Positions 34,960-47,479 are shown, numbered from the stretch's first letter. The stretch: 64,000 nucleotides of DNA from Chloranthus sessilifolius (GCA_021018995.1 CM037593.1:15838088-15902087); one strand, 5' to 3'. Numbers and translations are program-made. Notes: generated by a model not told the origin, from the letters alone.

Positions 34960-36706
34960 TCCACCTACCTATATCATTAGTAAACCCCGTTGTGCAATTT
35001 AACTTTTCACGTGTCACCTTGGTATTGGAGGGCATAGAGGCATCTCTACGCTCGATCCCATTTTCCCGTTTGCCTATATATAATTAAAAATTTAATATAA
35101 TAATATTATTGTCAACTCACCACAAACGGTTGTTTAGGGATTTATGAAAGGAAATCGGTAGTTGCAACTGAACATTCAGTTTGAGCAACCTGGGGTTTCC
35201 AATCTTCCATGTAATAAATAGATCTCAAAGCTTACAAGTGACGCCGATTATGGGCGCACCACGAGAATGGTTCTCAGTTTACTTTTGAAGATGTGCGCTA
35301 CATTGAGTAAACATGTGACGGTCTGATAGGGCAGCAATCTCAAAATCTATTGGATAGAAGATTAGGAACAAAAATGATCTTCATCTTCTGATTCTTTCTA
35401 GGTAGTAAACAGCTTTAAATGTGGAAACCTTAGGCTGCGGAAACATAACCTCTAGCTGCAAATACCTCCTCTACCTTTTAGAAAATAATAATAATTTCTA
35501 CGCGTTCTCTGTTGAAATGCAGGGCCCGCGGAAACCACCAAGTAAGTCTTCCGCTTTTTTTTATAGGTTCCATTCATTGGCAGTCAATGGACATGGGTTG
35601 ACAAACTCTTTTTTCTGTCGGATTATGTAATGTTTTTTCTGCTGAATAGATAGTAATAGCCACTAAGGATGCAACTTCATTGTAAAGAACTGAATAGATA
35701 CCCATTTTTAAAATTTTCAATTCGGTTCAGTTTGAACCGAAATGAATCGGTTCAGTTTGCACAAGTATTTAATGCCCACTCAGCAGTTGCAAATTTGAGT
35801 TGGGTTCCATTATCTACACCCTGTGAATATGTTACTTTACCATACCTCCTTCAGTCGGCATAAATAGACCATTTTTAATTAGATAATGGAGATCTTTTTA
35901 TCCCAATCTTTCATGCAAATGATCTTGAGATTATGGGCATAACATCTCACAGTCAGATTTTGATTCGACATGACATATATATCTATTTATGCCTACTACA
36001 TTTTTGTTGATTCCACAAGGCGCATATCAATAATGGTGCCCATCTGAGTTGGTATCAGGTGGTAAGCGGGTCAACCTCCATATGCCAATCTTGAAAAATG
36101 CCAAAGACAAAACTGTAGTCTCACCAATTTGATCGGTCAATTTGTACCACATACAAACTCTACCAACCGAGGGCGTCTATTGTTGACCCTTCAATCCGTT
36201 CCCATCACTTCCATTTTTGACCCAGAACGATCTTAGACCCTGCCGGTTGAAACCTGGGTTGATAATTATTTCATCATGTTGCGGAGCAGTGTGAGGAAAC
36301 ACCCACTACAGTGGTGAAGGTTAATTATCAGAACCCGACCCACACTTTGTAATGACAAGAGTGAGAAATAACCTAGAGGATAAGTACCGAACCCACGACC
36401 TACTCCATCACAATAGAGGGAGTGTACCAACTGGGCTAATGCCTCTTTGGTTTTAAATTTACTGGTGGCAATGCATGTGCCTAACGTGGGTGCTATTAAT
36501 TTTCAATCACTTATTTTAGTAAGATTTTATTGAATAAAATAATTGTGTTAATAAATAAACCATATATCATTCTACAGTGCTTTTTATTAGTCATTCCGGT
36601 TGCATATGGCATAGCTGTAGCCCGTCATAGCAGATATCACATGCTTTAATAGGTTCCCATCTTCTTTGCTAACATCCTATTACCTGCTTTAGCAGGTGTA
36701 ATAACC
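34960..36706. other. Intergenic region with MITE and SINE fragments
   Basis: No gene. Family A MITE fragments lie at about 35310-35390 (CGGTCTGATAGG, CTTCATCTTCTGATT) and 35880-36010 (GATAATGGAGATCTTTTTATC, CTTGAGATTATGGGC). A CGGTTCAGTTTGAACCGAA palindrome lies at 35710-35760. A SINE-like unit is listed separately. Confidence 0.5.
36229..36455 (-). mobile_element. tRNA-derived SINE-like element
   Basis: The minus strand reads TTAGCCCAGTTGGTACAC (A-box, about 36425-36442) and TCGTGGGTTCGGTACTT (B-box, about 36381-36397), spaced as in tRNA-derived SINEs, then a body without known homology. The 3' end and TSD are uncertain. Confidence 0.55.
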
Positions 36707-38289
36707 CAGATTTTTGAATTTTATTTAATGGTATTAGATGATGTACCACACAGTGCGTGGTGCTAACGCTCCACACCGGAATATACTCACTTTAGAAATA
36801 GTCTGATTTTTTTATATATATTAATATTAGACTCATTGCGGAGTACTCGTCGATACGATTCCAACGATATATAATTTGTCGATTTTCGATAAGAATATAA
36901 AAAGTTATGCCCGTTTGAAGAGTGAAGCGGGTTAAAGGGCACAACTGTAAATTCGGGAGAGAATCACCATTTACCTTGGTGCTTACACAAAGCGCTGGAG
37001 CAAAACCTCTTCTCAAGCTTTTCAAGTCACGTATGAATTCTACTTGCGTGTAAAAACTACTATTTTATTAAATCTTATACGGAAAGTCTTAATTAGAGTT
37101 GACATATACAGGGAATTAGATATATATTTACTTCTTCTCTCAGTTGTCTCTCTTTATTCCCTCTTCTCTACAAAAGCTCTGACAGTGCCATCTTTCATAA
37201 TTCCTTGTCGGATCTCTATCGATTTTCGATCTTATCAGAGAATCTTACACCATCAAAGTTTCTCATCGCCGCGACCAATTTATCGTAAGAAAGGAATTCT
37301 CGCGAAAAGACTCGGGCATATCGTCTCTCGAATCCGATCTCCATCAACCCAAATCATCGTAGGATTCAAATCACGCTTCAACAGGTGGGTGCCTCTAAAT
37401 CCATCTTAAATTATTCAGTTATTTCTTAAAAAGAAAACCCAAATTTTTTTTTCTTAAATTTCGATAAAATTCGGGTCTTAAAAACATAGAAATTAGGCCC
37501 AAAATCGATAGGATCGTTTTTCCCAGATTTTTGTGAAATTCGGCCAAACTCTTCAACAGACACAGCCTCGATATTTTAGTTATAACTTTTTACTCCAAAC
37601 TCAGATTAAAGTAATTCTTATGGCATTGGAAAGAAGACAACGAGATCTACAACTTTGTTTGAAATAGTAATTTCACGAATCTAATATTTTTAAGGTCAAA
37701 TTTGGGCTGCAAGTCGGGATACATTTTAGATAATCCAAGGTTACACGGGTTTGACATTAATTTTTTAACTCTTTGGCTACTTTACGCTAAACTTATCTCT
37801 AAACTTATAAATCGCTAAAATTAAATAAAATACATTAAATAGCTTGCATCGAATAACAATCTATAAGTTTAAGGGGTCAAATATTGACGTTTTTAATACT
37901 TACCATTCTATTACCTCTTTTAAGCCTCATACAATCCTTGATTTGACACAGTGCTCCTTTAGAATTTTAAAATAGGTCGGATCGCTATATCAGTTAATCA
38001 CCAAATTTCATGGATACAATTAACCCTAAAAAAGTATAGTTTCAACTCTATTGTAAAATAAATGTAGTTAAATATTTCTTATTTTCTGTTTTACTTTAAT
38101 ATTTCGTATGTTATGCTCTTTATTAATTTTCTTCATAAATATGAAATGCTTAAGGTTTATGTTATAGTTCATTCTTATATATGTTCACCATTATCATATG
38201 ACATTCATCATATAGAAAATCACGATAGGGCATACGCATATAAGTTAAAAATAAGATATGACACATGACATAAGCCTTCGTCACGGTGG
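36707..38289 (+). repeat. Inverted partial LTR arm (left)
   Basis: The first ~1583 bp of the LTR in plus orientation. Identity with the right arm stops at GCCTTCGTCACGGTGG, exactly where the truncated integrase reading frame begins on the other side. It contains the same 121-codon ORF as the right arm (37044-37409), probably fortuitous. Confidence 0.88.
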
Positions 38290-41200
38290 GTGAAAGGCAG
38301 TACTAAAATCTAATCGAGTATCCAGAGCTTTTTGGAAGGTTGTCCAGTATTTTGAAGTAAATCTGGAGTCTCGATCAGAGACAATACTGACTGGGACCGC
38401 ATGTAGTTTGACAATCTCTTTCAAATATGTTTCGGCAAGTTTGTTCCCATCTGTGGTAGTCTTGAATGATAAGAAATGAGCTGACTTGGTCAATCTGTCA
38501 ACGATAACCCAGATTGCATCGTTCTTCTTCATCGTCTTTGGTAGACCTACGATAAAGTCCATAGATATGTTTTTCCACTTCCATTCTGGGATGGGTAGGG
38601 GTTGTATAAGTCCGGCCAATTTTTTATGTTCTGCCTTGATTTGTTGACACACTAAACATCTCGACACGTATTCGGCTATTTCCCGTTTCATATTCGGCCA
38701 CCAATACCAATTTCTAAGATTTCGATACATCTTAGTACTGCCTGGATGTACGGAGTATCCTGATTTGTGACCTTCATCAAGTATCTCCTTTTTCATTTGA
38801 GGGTCATTGGGTACGCACAGTCTTTGTCTGAAGAGTAACATCCCATCAGTCCTTAGGCTGAAATCGGGTTTCGATCCTATGGTTTCAATGATTTTGAGAT
38901 CTCGAGTGCATATGTTGTATTTCCTGATTTTGTCCAAAAATGAACGGACTCATCACAATTCGTGCCAAATATACACCATCGTCAATCTCTTGGAGGTAAA
39001 TGTCTACTTCGGCGAGGTCATTGAAGGGCTTCCAGATTTTTAATCTGGCTAATAGTGCCGAAGATTTTCTACTAAGTGCATCAAGAACGACATTTGCTTT
39101 TTCCGGTGGTAATTTATGGAGCAACAGTAATCTTTCATGTATTCCATCCATCTACGTTGTCTCAAATTCAGGTCCTTTTGTGAGAAAAGGTACTTGAGAC
39201 TTTTGTGATCCGTATAAATCTTGAACGTCTCGCCGTAGAGGTAGTGGCGCCATAGTTTGAGGGAGAAGATAACTGCAGCCAGTTTCAAGTCATGAACCGG
39301 ATAGTTCTTTTCATGAGGTTTGAGCTGTCTTGACCCATAAGCCACAACTTTCTTACTTTGTTCAAGCACACAACCAAGTCCCTGGCGAGATGCATCTGTG
39401 AATATTTCAAATTCACTAGTGCTGGAAGTGGAAGGTAGGGTGAGGATTGGTGCAGTAGTAAGCCTCTTCTTCAGTTCTAGAAAACTTGATTCACATTCAT
39501 TGGTCCACACAAATTTGACATTCTTCTGTGTGAGGCGGGTGAGCGGTAGAGCAATGCATGAAAATCCTTCAACAAAGCGACGGTAGTAACCCGCCAATCC
39601 GAGGAAACTCCTAACTTCGGTAACACTCGTCGGTGCTTTCCACTCTGTAATTGCTTTGATCTTAGAAGGATCGACGATCACTCCTTCTGTTGATATCACG
39701 TGTCCCAGAAAGGTTACTTGTTTAAGCCAAAACTCGCACTTACTGAGTTTGGCATACAACTGGTGATCTCGGAGTGTCTAAAGTGCTAGACGCAGGTGTT
39801 TCTCATGCTCTTCCTCTGATCGTGAGTAGATGAGGATGTCATCTATGAATACGATGATAAATTTATCAAGATACAACTTGAACACCCGATTCATTAGGTC
39901 CATGAATACAGCTGGGGCATTTGTTAGTTCGAAAGGCATGACTAAGAATTCGTACAACCCATTCTTGCAAGCGAAAGCCATTTTTGGAATATCTTTTTCT
40001 CTCACTTTCAGCTGGTGATAACCCGATCTAAGATCAATCTTAGAAAAGCACTTGGCACCTTGGAGATGATCGAATAAATCATCGATACGTGAGAGAGGGT
40101 ATCGATTTCTGATGGTTACACTATTCAACTGACGATAATCGATGCATAGCCTCATCGAACCATCTTTTTTCTTTACGAAGAGGACTGGGGTTCTCTATGG
40201 TGACTGACTTCGTTTGATGAATTTCTTATCTGACAGTCCATTGAGTTGTATTTCTAGTTCCTTTAATTCTGCAGGGGCCATTCGGTATGGTGCCTTGGCA
40301 ATTGGTGTGGTCCCTGGGATCAGATCGATTTTAAACTCAATTTCTCGGTCAGGTGGTACACCGGGTAAGTCTTTAGGAAATACGTTGACAAAATCTCTGA
40401 CGACTGGGATTTTTGTAGGATCGACTGTCTTGTCTTGCTCCTCGTCTAATGCTGCCAATAAAGGTACTCCCTTTCTTTTAATTCCCTGAAATCTGAATTG
40501 AGGTTCTCCTAGTGGTTGGAAGGTGACCACTTTTGAGAAGCAGTCAACCGTGGCATGATATGTGGCTAGCCAGTCCATGCCCAAAATGATATTGAAATCC
40601 TGAAATTCCAGCACGATGAGACCTACCGAAAGATCATGGCCTTTAATATTTATTATCGTGTCTCGACAGATTAAAGTAGCCATCATGGTGTTCCCGGATG
40701 GTGTGGAGATAGTCAATCTCCTTTCTAAGGGTACTGGACTAGCTTGAATTTCTGACATAAACCACAGATGATGAAAGAATCGTGAACCACGAGTCTATAA
40801 GAACAAAAGCTAAGTGTTTAATGTTGCACTTATGCTGATAAACGGAGAGATTACCTGTTAGCATATGGCGTGTTAAAATATTTTCAAGTGCAACAATTTG
40901 ATTTACAGTTTTATTGAATTCATACAAGAAATTTTATAAAACAAGGTTTATGAAAATAATCACTTGAAATACATAAAGAAAAATAACTGGATTTGGAGTA
41001 GTAAAGGTACCTTGAATAACTTTGTCGCTAGCTATAGTGTCCTGCTACGACATTGCAAAGACGCGGCCTTTGCTCGTAGGATTCGCTTGAGTATTGTATT
41101 AAGAGCCTAATATCGAAGCTCTCTCGGGGCAGTCCTTAACCATGTGTCCTTCTTTTCCGCACCTGAAATATTTTCCGGTGTCTTGCATGCATACTCCAGG

Positions 41201-41779
41201 CTTGTGTCTCCTGCCGCATCTTGTGCAAGGTTGGTAAGGTCTGAACTCTCGTTGTGGCTGATGTGGCTGTGGAATGACATTTCCTCCTGGGAAAGTGGAA
41301 CCCACTTGTGTCTGCGGTGTGAGGCGTGGCCTTTTATTTTCGTACTGAGCCTGAGGAAATGACGTTCTTTGGGCGAAAGTTGGGCTTGGTCTCTGTGGGA
41401 CAAAAGAGCCCCCTTGAATAGCTTTGCCCTTCTGAACCTCAAATCGGGCATTCCTTTTGTTAAGCATTTCACCCGATTCTCTTTCTTGGATCTACGCACG
41501 ATCTACAAGTTCTCCGTATGATTCTATCTTCATCGCGGCCAATTTCTCGCGAAAGAATGGTCGCAAGCCGTTCTGAAATGCGAAGAGTTTATCGCCGTCA
41601 TCTGCGATCAGATTTCCAGCAAATCTGGATAGCTGGTCAAACTTGGCCTCGTACTCGGCCACCGTCATGTTCCCTTACCGTAGGTCCATGAATTATTTCT
41701 TCTTCTGCGCCCTGGTGGTTGCTGAGAAATACTTTTTGAAGTAGACTTCTCTGAACTGCTGCCCTCATCGATCAGATTT
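38290..41779 (-). pseudogene. Gypsy (Tekay/Del-like) gag-pol, truncated at both ends
   Basis: Minus strand, in order: a gag fragment from 41770 (VYFKKYFSA, then MTVAEYEAKFDQLSRFAGNL), a zinc knuckle whose first Cys is Tyr (KYFRCGKEGHMVKDC, about 41120-41165), aspartic protease region (IILGMDWLATYHATVDC), RT ([15 protein letters not shown]; active site FIDDILIYS near 39840), RNase H ([17 protein letters not shown]; but HDLKLAAV where the catalytic Glu is expected) and integrase with its H2C2 finger and two Asp of the DDE triad (SMDFIVGLPKT; VSDRDSRF). The integrase ends abruptly at FSTAFHP (38290), so its last catalytic Glu, C-terminus and any chromodomain are missing. In-frame stops near 39776, 40194, 41470 and in gag. 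Confidence 0.9.
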
Positions 41780-44581
41780 TGTCCTAACCATAAATTACGC
41801 CCTCACCGCTGTTAATTTATGAGTACGCCGATCAGATTTCGTCACGGTGTAGTAGGATAAAATGATCCTAAACATGAACTCACAAAAATATCAAAATTAC
41901 TAGAATATGTCTCTCAAAGAATAAAGTCTAAAGCAAAAGGACTCTCAAGGCTCGTAGAAATCTGCTGGATCTACACTCTCCTCTGGATGATAGCCAACGT
42001 CTCCATCTATGTGAGCCGCCTCCGGAACAGCAGCTCTCGTGTCATCATGAACAGGATAAATGGAATCTTCACCTGAAACTGTTTGATTTGGGAGGGGGGC
42101 GAGTTTACTCAGTCGCGTAAACTCAGCGGGTTGCACAATCGATCCACCATAACTTACTCAGGTGGTCGTGTGTGCAATCGATTGAATTGCGGTACATTTT
42201 TAAAATATAACCAACATCTTAAATAAATGAAATAAACTTATCCATAATTCATAGACTATCATAATCAAGACTAAAAAATATACTAATATAACATGAAGAG
42301 TGCATGATGCTTCTATTTCTCTTTTCCTATGTGTCTCATCAACTTAGCATACGTGACATATCGTAAGTCTTATTAATTACTCCATATGCCTACACAACGT
42401 ACTTCGCATCTTATCTTATTTAAATGATCTGTGTCAGGATCGCTGCTCGAGCCTACCACGCGAGGTCCACATGTTGATAGCCACCTAACCTACATATCAT
42501 AATATAAACCACCATCCAGCCAGATGAGGTTGCCGGCATAGTAACCACGATGTCCCCTTAGTTCGAGACAAGGTTATAATGTCTTTAAGACCCGTCTTGG
42601 CTGCAGACGTTAAGCCCTTACGGTGGCTCGTAAGGTATGGCACGTGTAAAAACTTAATTTATATTTAGCTGGCCTTCACAGCGTATCTTAACATATCATA
42701 ACATTATTCGGTTCTGGGCTTAGGTTCCCGCCCCGAGTTTATATTTGCGTGGGCTTAAGTCCCCACTTTCTTAATATACATGTGTCTTAACATATTCTTT
42801 TCTCATTTTTTCTTAAAACTTAGTTAGAATAGGCCACGGTGCGATAGGCTTCACTAAACCACGTTTTCCAAGAGACGGGTTCCGTAGTAACCTAGATGTA
42901 CTTCGTGTGGTATCCCATACTACCATAGAGGGGTTGCATCCGTACATGGATGCCTACATTCTAAGTTTCACGTGACCGTGAAAGAAACTCCACCGTGACG
43001 AAGGCTTATGTCATGTGTCATATCTTATTCTTAACTTATATGCGTATACTCTATCGTAATTTTTTATATGATGAATGTCATATGATAATGGTGAACATAT
43101 ATAAGAATGAACTATAACATAAACCTTAAGCATTTCATATTTATGAAGAAAATTAACAAAGAGCATAACATACGAAATATTAAAGTAAAACAGAAAATAA
43201 GAAATATTTAACTACATTTATTTTACAATAGAGTTGAAACTATACTTTATTAGGGTTAATTGTATCCATGAAATTTAGTGATTAACTGATATAGCGATCC
43301 GACCTATTTTAAAATTCTAAAGGAGCACATGTGTCAAATCAAGGATTGTATGAGGCTTAAAAGAGGTAATAGAATGGTAAGTATTAAAACGTCAATATTT
43401 GACCCCTTAAACTTATAGATTGTTATTCGATGCAAGCTATTTAATGTATTTTATTTAATTTTAGCGATTTATAAGTCTAGAGATAAGTTTAGCGTAAAGT
43501 AGCCAAAGAGTTAAAAAATTAATGTCAAACCCGTATAACCTTGGATCATCTAAAATGTATCCCGACTTACAACCCAAATTTGACCTTAAAAATATTAGAT
43601 TCGTGAAATTACTATTTCAAACAAAGTTGTAGATCTCGTTGTCTTCTTTCCAATGCCATAAGAATTACTTTAATCTGAGTTCGAAGTAAAACGTTATGAC
43701 CAAAATACCGAAGCTATATCTGTTGAAGAGTTTGGCCGAATTTCACAAAAATCTGGGAAAAACGATCCTATCGATTTTGAGCCTAATTTCTATGTTTTTA
43801 AGACCCGAATTTTATCAAAATTTAAGAAAAAAAAATTTGGGTTTTCTTTTTAAGAAATAACTGAATAATTTAAGATGGATTTAGAGGCACCCACCTGTTG
43901 AAGCGTGATTCGAATCCTACGATGATTTGGGTTGATGGAGATCGGATTCGAGAGACGATATGCCCGAGTCTTTTCGCGAGAATTCCTTTCTTATGATAAA
44001 TTGGTCGCGGCGATGAGAAACTTTGATGGTGTAAGATTCTCTGATAAGATCGAAAATCGATGGAGATCCGACGAGGAATTATGAAAGATGGCACTGTCAG
44101 AGCTTTTGCAGAGAAGACGGAATAAAGAGAGACAACTGAGAGAAGAAGTAAATATATATCTAATTCCCTGTATAGGTTAACTCTAATTAAAACTTTCCGT
44201 ATAAGATTTAATAAAATAGTAGTTTTTACACGCAAGTAGAATTCATACGTGACTTGAAAAGCTTGAGAAGAGGTTTTGCTCCGGCACTTTGTGTAAGCAC
44301 CAAGATAAATGGTGATTCTCTCCCGAATTTACAGTTGTGCCCTTTAACCCGCTTCACTCTTCAAACGGGCATAACTTTTTATATTCTTATCGAAAATCGA
44401 CAAATTATATATCGTTGAAATTGTATCGACGAGTACTCCGCAATGAGTCTAATATTAAAATATAAAAAAAATCAGACTATTTCTAAAGTGGGTATATTCC
44501 AGTGTGGAGCGTTAGCACCACGCACTGTGTGGTACATCATCTAATACCATTAAATAAAATTCAAAAATCTGGGTTATTACA
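41780..44581 (-). repeat. Full-length LTR arm (right) of the gypsy element
   Basis: About 2.8 kb if the 3' end is at TGTCCTAACC (41780), judged by alignment to TGTCACGACCC of the solo LTR. The outer 1.6 kb matches the left arm in inverse. The inner 1.2 kb shares ordered blocks with the solo LTR (CCACCATCCAGCCA, CCCTTACGGTGGCT, GTAGTAACCTAGATGTACTT). No primer binding site follows the LTR; gag sequence follows at once, and ATCTGATCG direct repeats flank the junction, so a deletion is likely. Confidence 0.8.
41945..42136 (-). other. Small acidic ORF inside the gypsy LTR
   Basis: A 63-codon sense-strand ORF, Asp/Glu-rich, containing IDGDVGYHPEESVDPADFYEP at its C-terminus. It shares position and the pattern VDPxD..YxEP with the ORF in the solo LTR (25209-25413). 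Not a known gag-pol domain. Confidence 0.4.
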
Positions 44582-44711
44582 GCAGGTACCCCTTCTCCTT
44601 GGTAACTCCTTGTATAGTAAGATTTTACGCAAGATTTAGTCGAGGGCTCTAAGAGTCTGTTTGTACTTAAGCGTTACACCAAAAAACCTAGTAAGGTAAA
44701 ATAGAGTATTT

Positions 44712-44875
44712 CACTTAATCTATTAATAGTTGTCTGACAATAGTTTAAGAGGCATAAAATGTAACTAACTTTTTACTCCATTTTATCAAAGCACTTAATC
44801 TATTTACAGTTGTCTGGAAACATTTTAAGAGACATAAAATGTAATTAACTAGCTTTTTACTTTATTTTATCAATT
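44712..44875. repeat. Two tandem copies of an ~80-bp unit
   Basis: CACTTAATCTATT begins at 44712 and 44792. Both continue AGTTGTCTG, TTTAAGAGRCATAAAATGTAA and a TTTTACT tail. Confidence 0.85.
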
Positions 44876-44879
44876 TGAA

Positions 44880-45260
44880 TCAGACCATGGAGATAATTTT
44901 TTGTCCAATCTTCCATTTGATAGATCTTGAGATCATTGGCGTACCATCAAATGGTCAAATTGTGGTTTCACATGGCACATATCATAAAAAAAGTGATCGA
45001 AAAAAATCACGTGGCACATATTCCTAGTGACCCTAAACCATTGACTGCTTTGAATCAGACGTGGAGATCGTTTTTTGTCCCAATCTTCCACACGATGAAT
45101 CTTGAGATCATGGGTGTACCATCAAACCGTAAACTTCTAGTTTCACATGGCATGCATCATAAAAAAGTAAAATAAGAAATCATGAGGCACATATTCCAAG
45201 TGACCCAAAAACCATTGACAGCTTTGAATCGGACAGTGGAGATCATTTTTTGTCTCCTTC
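44880..45260. mobile_element. Foldback MITE, family A, clustered partial copies
   Basis: Three direct copies of one arm (TGAATCAGACNNTGGAGAT, CTTGAGATCATKGGCGTACC, CACATGGCAYATCAT) begin near 44875, 45052 and 45228. The complementary arm is missing, so this is a tandem or truncated derivative rather than a complete foldback. Confidence 0.6.
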
Positions 45261-45341
45261 TCCCCATTGCACCCCCAATAGTGTTCTTGAATGAGATCTG
45301 GTCGACTTTCATTAATCTGTCGTGGATGGCCAGGTATTGGT

Positions 45342-45365
45342 GGGTGTAGAGAATTCTCTACACCC
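45342..45365. repeat. 24-bp perfect palindrome
   Basis: GGGTGTAGAGAA is followed directly by its exact inverse complement, centred on an EcoRI-type GAATTC. It lies just before a (CT)n(AT)n tract and could be the terminus of a MITE. Confidence 0.8.
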
Positions 45366-45383
45366 GAGTGCATAGTCAAGAGG

Positions 45384-45441
<58 letters not shown>

Positions 45442-45882
45442 AATCCGGGCTTGGATTGAGTGTTCCAACACCCGGCCTGTATATATAAAAAAAGTTGCTT
45501 TTAATTAAATATAATTTACTTAAATGCTATGAGATTAACCGTTGTCTTTTATAATCATTGTGCAACCGTTGTCCGTTATAATCATTATGCAATTGTTGTC
45601 CGTTATAACCATTGCGCAACAAACTAAAATGAAATATTTGAATAAAAGCATGTATACGAATGTCTATAATGTTAATATAATTATTTAATTAAAATTTTAA
45701 CTTTCTTCAAACTTTTATTAAAAAAAAAAACTCAAACCCAACCAAATTTTATTAGAATAAAAAAAATCGAAAAAAGTCCGAAAAACACCTAAACTCGGCC
45801 CGGCCCTACCCGATAGGGCTTGGGATGAGTGTCGCAGCCCGAGTTTGAACCCCAGCCCGGCCCTAATCCGGCCTATTGAGAG

Positions 45883-45925
<43 letters not shown>

Positions 45926-45928
<3 letters not shown>

Positions 45929-46267
45929 GGAACGGTTCCGTCCTCCATAGGAGGATGCTCAAGTGTCCTCTGGGATATCGTGGAGGTCCATGTAGCATCC
46001 AAAACACTATTATTGGGGTGCAATGGGGAGCATAGGGGGACGGCCTAGATCAATTTTTCAAAAAAATTCTTTTTAAGGCCTTTATCAAACTTTCACTAAT
46101 TTCAATGGTCTAAATTTCTAGGATTAAAAAGTAGATGGTGGAGATGGGTTTCCAATTTTTTTTTTGTTAAATATGATCGACGCAAAGCACCCGTCCTCTG
46201 TATGCGATCAATTTGGTGTCATGCTGCAAATTAGAGGTTTTCTCTAATCTTGGAGGACGAACACCTT

Positions 46268-46270
<3 letters not shown>
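45926..46270. mobile_element. (TA)n-bounded Micron-like MITE, copy 1
   Basis: Inserted between (TA)n tracts at about 45888-45925 and 46271-46324. The start GAGGGAACGGTTCCGTCCTCC and the inverse of the end GAAAAGGTGTTCGTCCTCC are related. The interior shares TGGACCTC or CCATGTAGCA and a GATGGTGGAGATGRGTT stretch with copy 2 at 50504-50868. Confidence 0.65.
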
Positions 46271-46321
<51 letters not shown>

Positions 46322-46326
<5 letters not shown>

Positions 46327-46590
46327 TAGCATTATGTGTCCCAATCTTCCACACGATAGATCTTGAGATCATGACACACCTATTAGGCGGCCAGATGTTG
46401 ATTCCACGTGACATATATCCCCAAAAGTAATCGTCTAATAGGTACACCCATGATCCTAGTTACTATCCGGGTTGTGTGCCACGTAGAATCAATATCTGAC
46501 CGTCTGATAGGTGAGATATGATCTCAAGATTGATTGTGTGAAAGATTAGGACGAAAAAAAAAACTCCACCACCTGATTTTTTCCTATAAC
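46322..46590. mobile_element. Foldback MITE, family A
   Basis: Starts at the edge of a (TA)n tract with TAGGTAGCATTATGTGTCCC. It carries CTTGAGATCATGACACACC, GTGACATATATCCCC and the inverse GGTTGTGTGCCACGTAGAATC, GACCGTCTGATAGGTG. Confidence 0.7.
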
Positions 46591-46657
46591 GAGCATGTGC
46601 TCTTCACAGGGAAGTGGGCCCTTTCACCTTTTGGCGACCTCTACTATGTGAAAACAA

Positions 46658-46970
46658 CATTTAAGGCGTTCGATTTGAAAGTCATGATTTAAAATATTAA
46701 CTGGAACCGATTAAAACGAAATATAATCTTCATCTTGTAATTAAATGTAATCACAGGCTATTATCTGACTCCACAGTTGAATTTACAATAGATTATATGA
46801 CAAGTATCATGTTTTGCTCCAAACTTTAGCACTAGAGATCTATAGATCATAAACTTTAAATCAGACGGCTCAGGTTTCGTTTTTACATGTCACATCACTT
46901 GTCCCTAAAATACTAAGTCTTCATTTAAACTTAGTGCAAGGGCCAACTTTTCGAGTGCAAGTAATAGCTC
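46658..46970. mobile_element. Mutator-type foldback MITE, family B, left-truncated
   Basis: The right end (inverse GGGGAGCTATTACTTGCACTCG) and the internal ACTAGAGATCTATAGATCATAAACTTTAAATCAGACGG region match 23551-23950. The left arm is shortened. Confidence 0.65.
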
Positions 46971-46980
46971 CCCATATATA

Positions 46981-47424
46981 TGAGTAGTGTCATTTGCACC
47001 CGTTTTTCCTGTGAAGATCACATGCATTTCCACCATAAAAACAAGGTGACTGCGTTGAATAAGATGGAGATAATTTTTCGTCCCAATCTTCAACACTATA
47101 GATCTTGAGATCATGGCCTACCTATCATGCAATCATATATTGATTCCACATGACACACATCCCCAAATCATGGTCACTTTACCTATCATGCAATCATATA
47201 TTGATTCCACATGACACACATCCCCAAATCATGGTCACTTTTGGGGATGTGTGCCACATGGAATTAACATGTGACTGTCTGATAGGTGCACCATGATCTC
47301 AAGATCTATTGTGTGGAAGATGAGGACAAAAAATAGTCTCCATCGTCTGATTCAAGACCATCAACGATTTTTTTGTTATAGAATTGTGTGTTCTTCACAA
47401 GAAAACAGGTGCAAATAATGTCAT

Positions 47425-47432
<8 letters not shown>
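46981..47432. mobile_element. Foldback MITE, family A, with 61-bp tandem duplication
   Basis: Outer arms GAGTAGTGTCATTTGCACC and the inverse GGATGACATTATTTGCACC. The core is as in other copies. An exact 61-bp tandem duplication covers 47120-47180 and 47181-47241, so one arm is lengthened. The right end abuts a (TA)n tract. Confidence 0.78.

Positions 47433-47479
<47 letters not shown>

Larger units (their letters stand above)
36707..44581 (-). mobile_element. Ty3/gypsy element with inverted LTR arms in a perfect 5-bp TSD
   Basis: The first base after the left GCAGG (36702-36706) begins TGTAATAACCCAG; the last bases before the right GCAGG (44582-44586) are its inverse, CTGGGTTATTACA. The two ends, 36707-38289 and about 42992-44581, match over about 1.6 kb in opposite orientation with few differences. 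Between them gag-pol reads on the minus strand. A normal retroelement has LTRs in direct orientation. Read in the sense direction the order is: LTR (44581-41780), gag lacking its start and primer binding site, protease, RT, RNase H, integrase cut short, then the first ~1583 bp of an LTR reversed. Coding content fits the Tekay/Del chromovirus group. Confidence 0.85.

Noticed and set aside
37044-37409. 121-codon ORF present in both gypsy arms (also 43870-44235)
   Set aside because: The two copies are recent duplicates of the same LTR segment, so shared openness is not evidence of selection; no domain is recognised.
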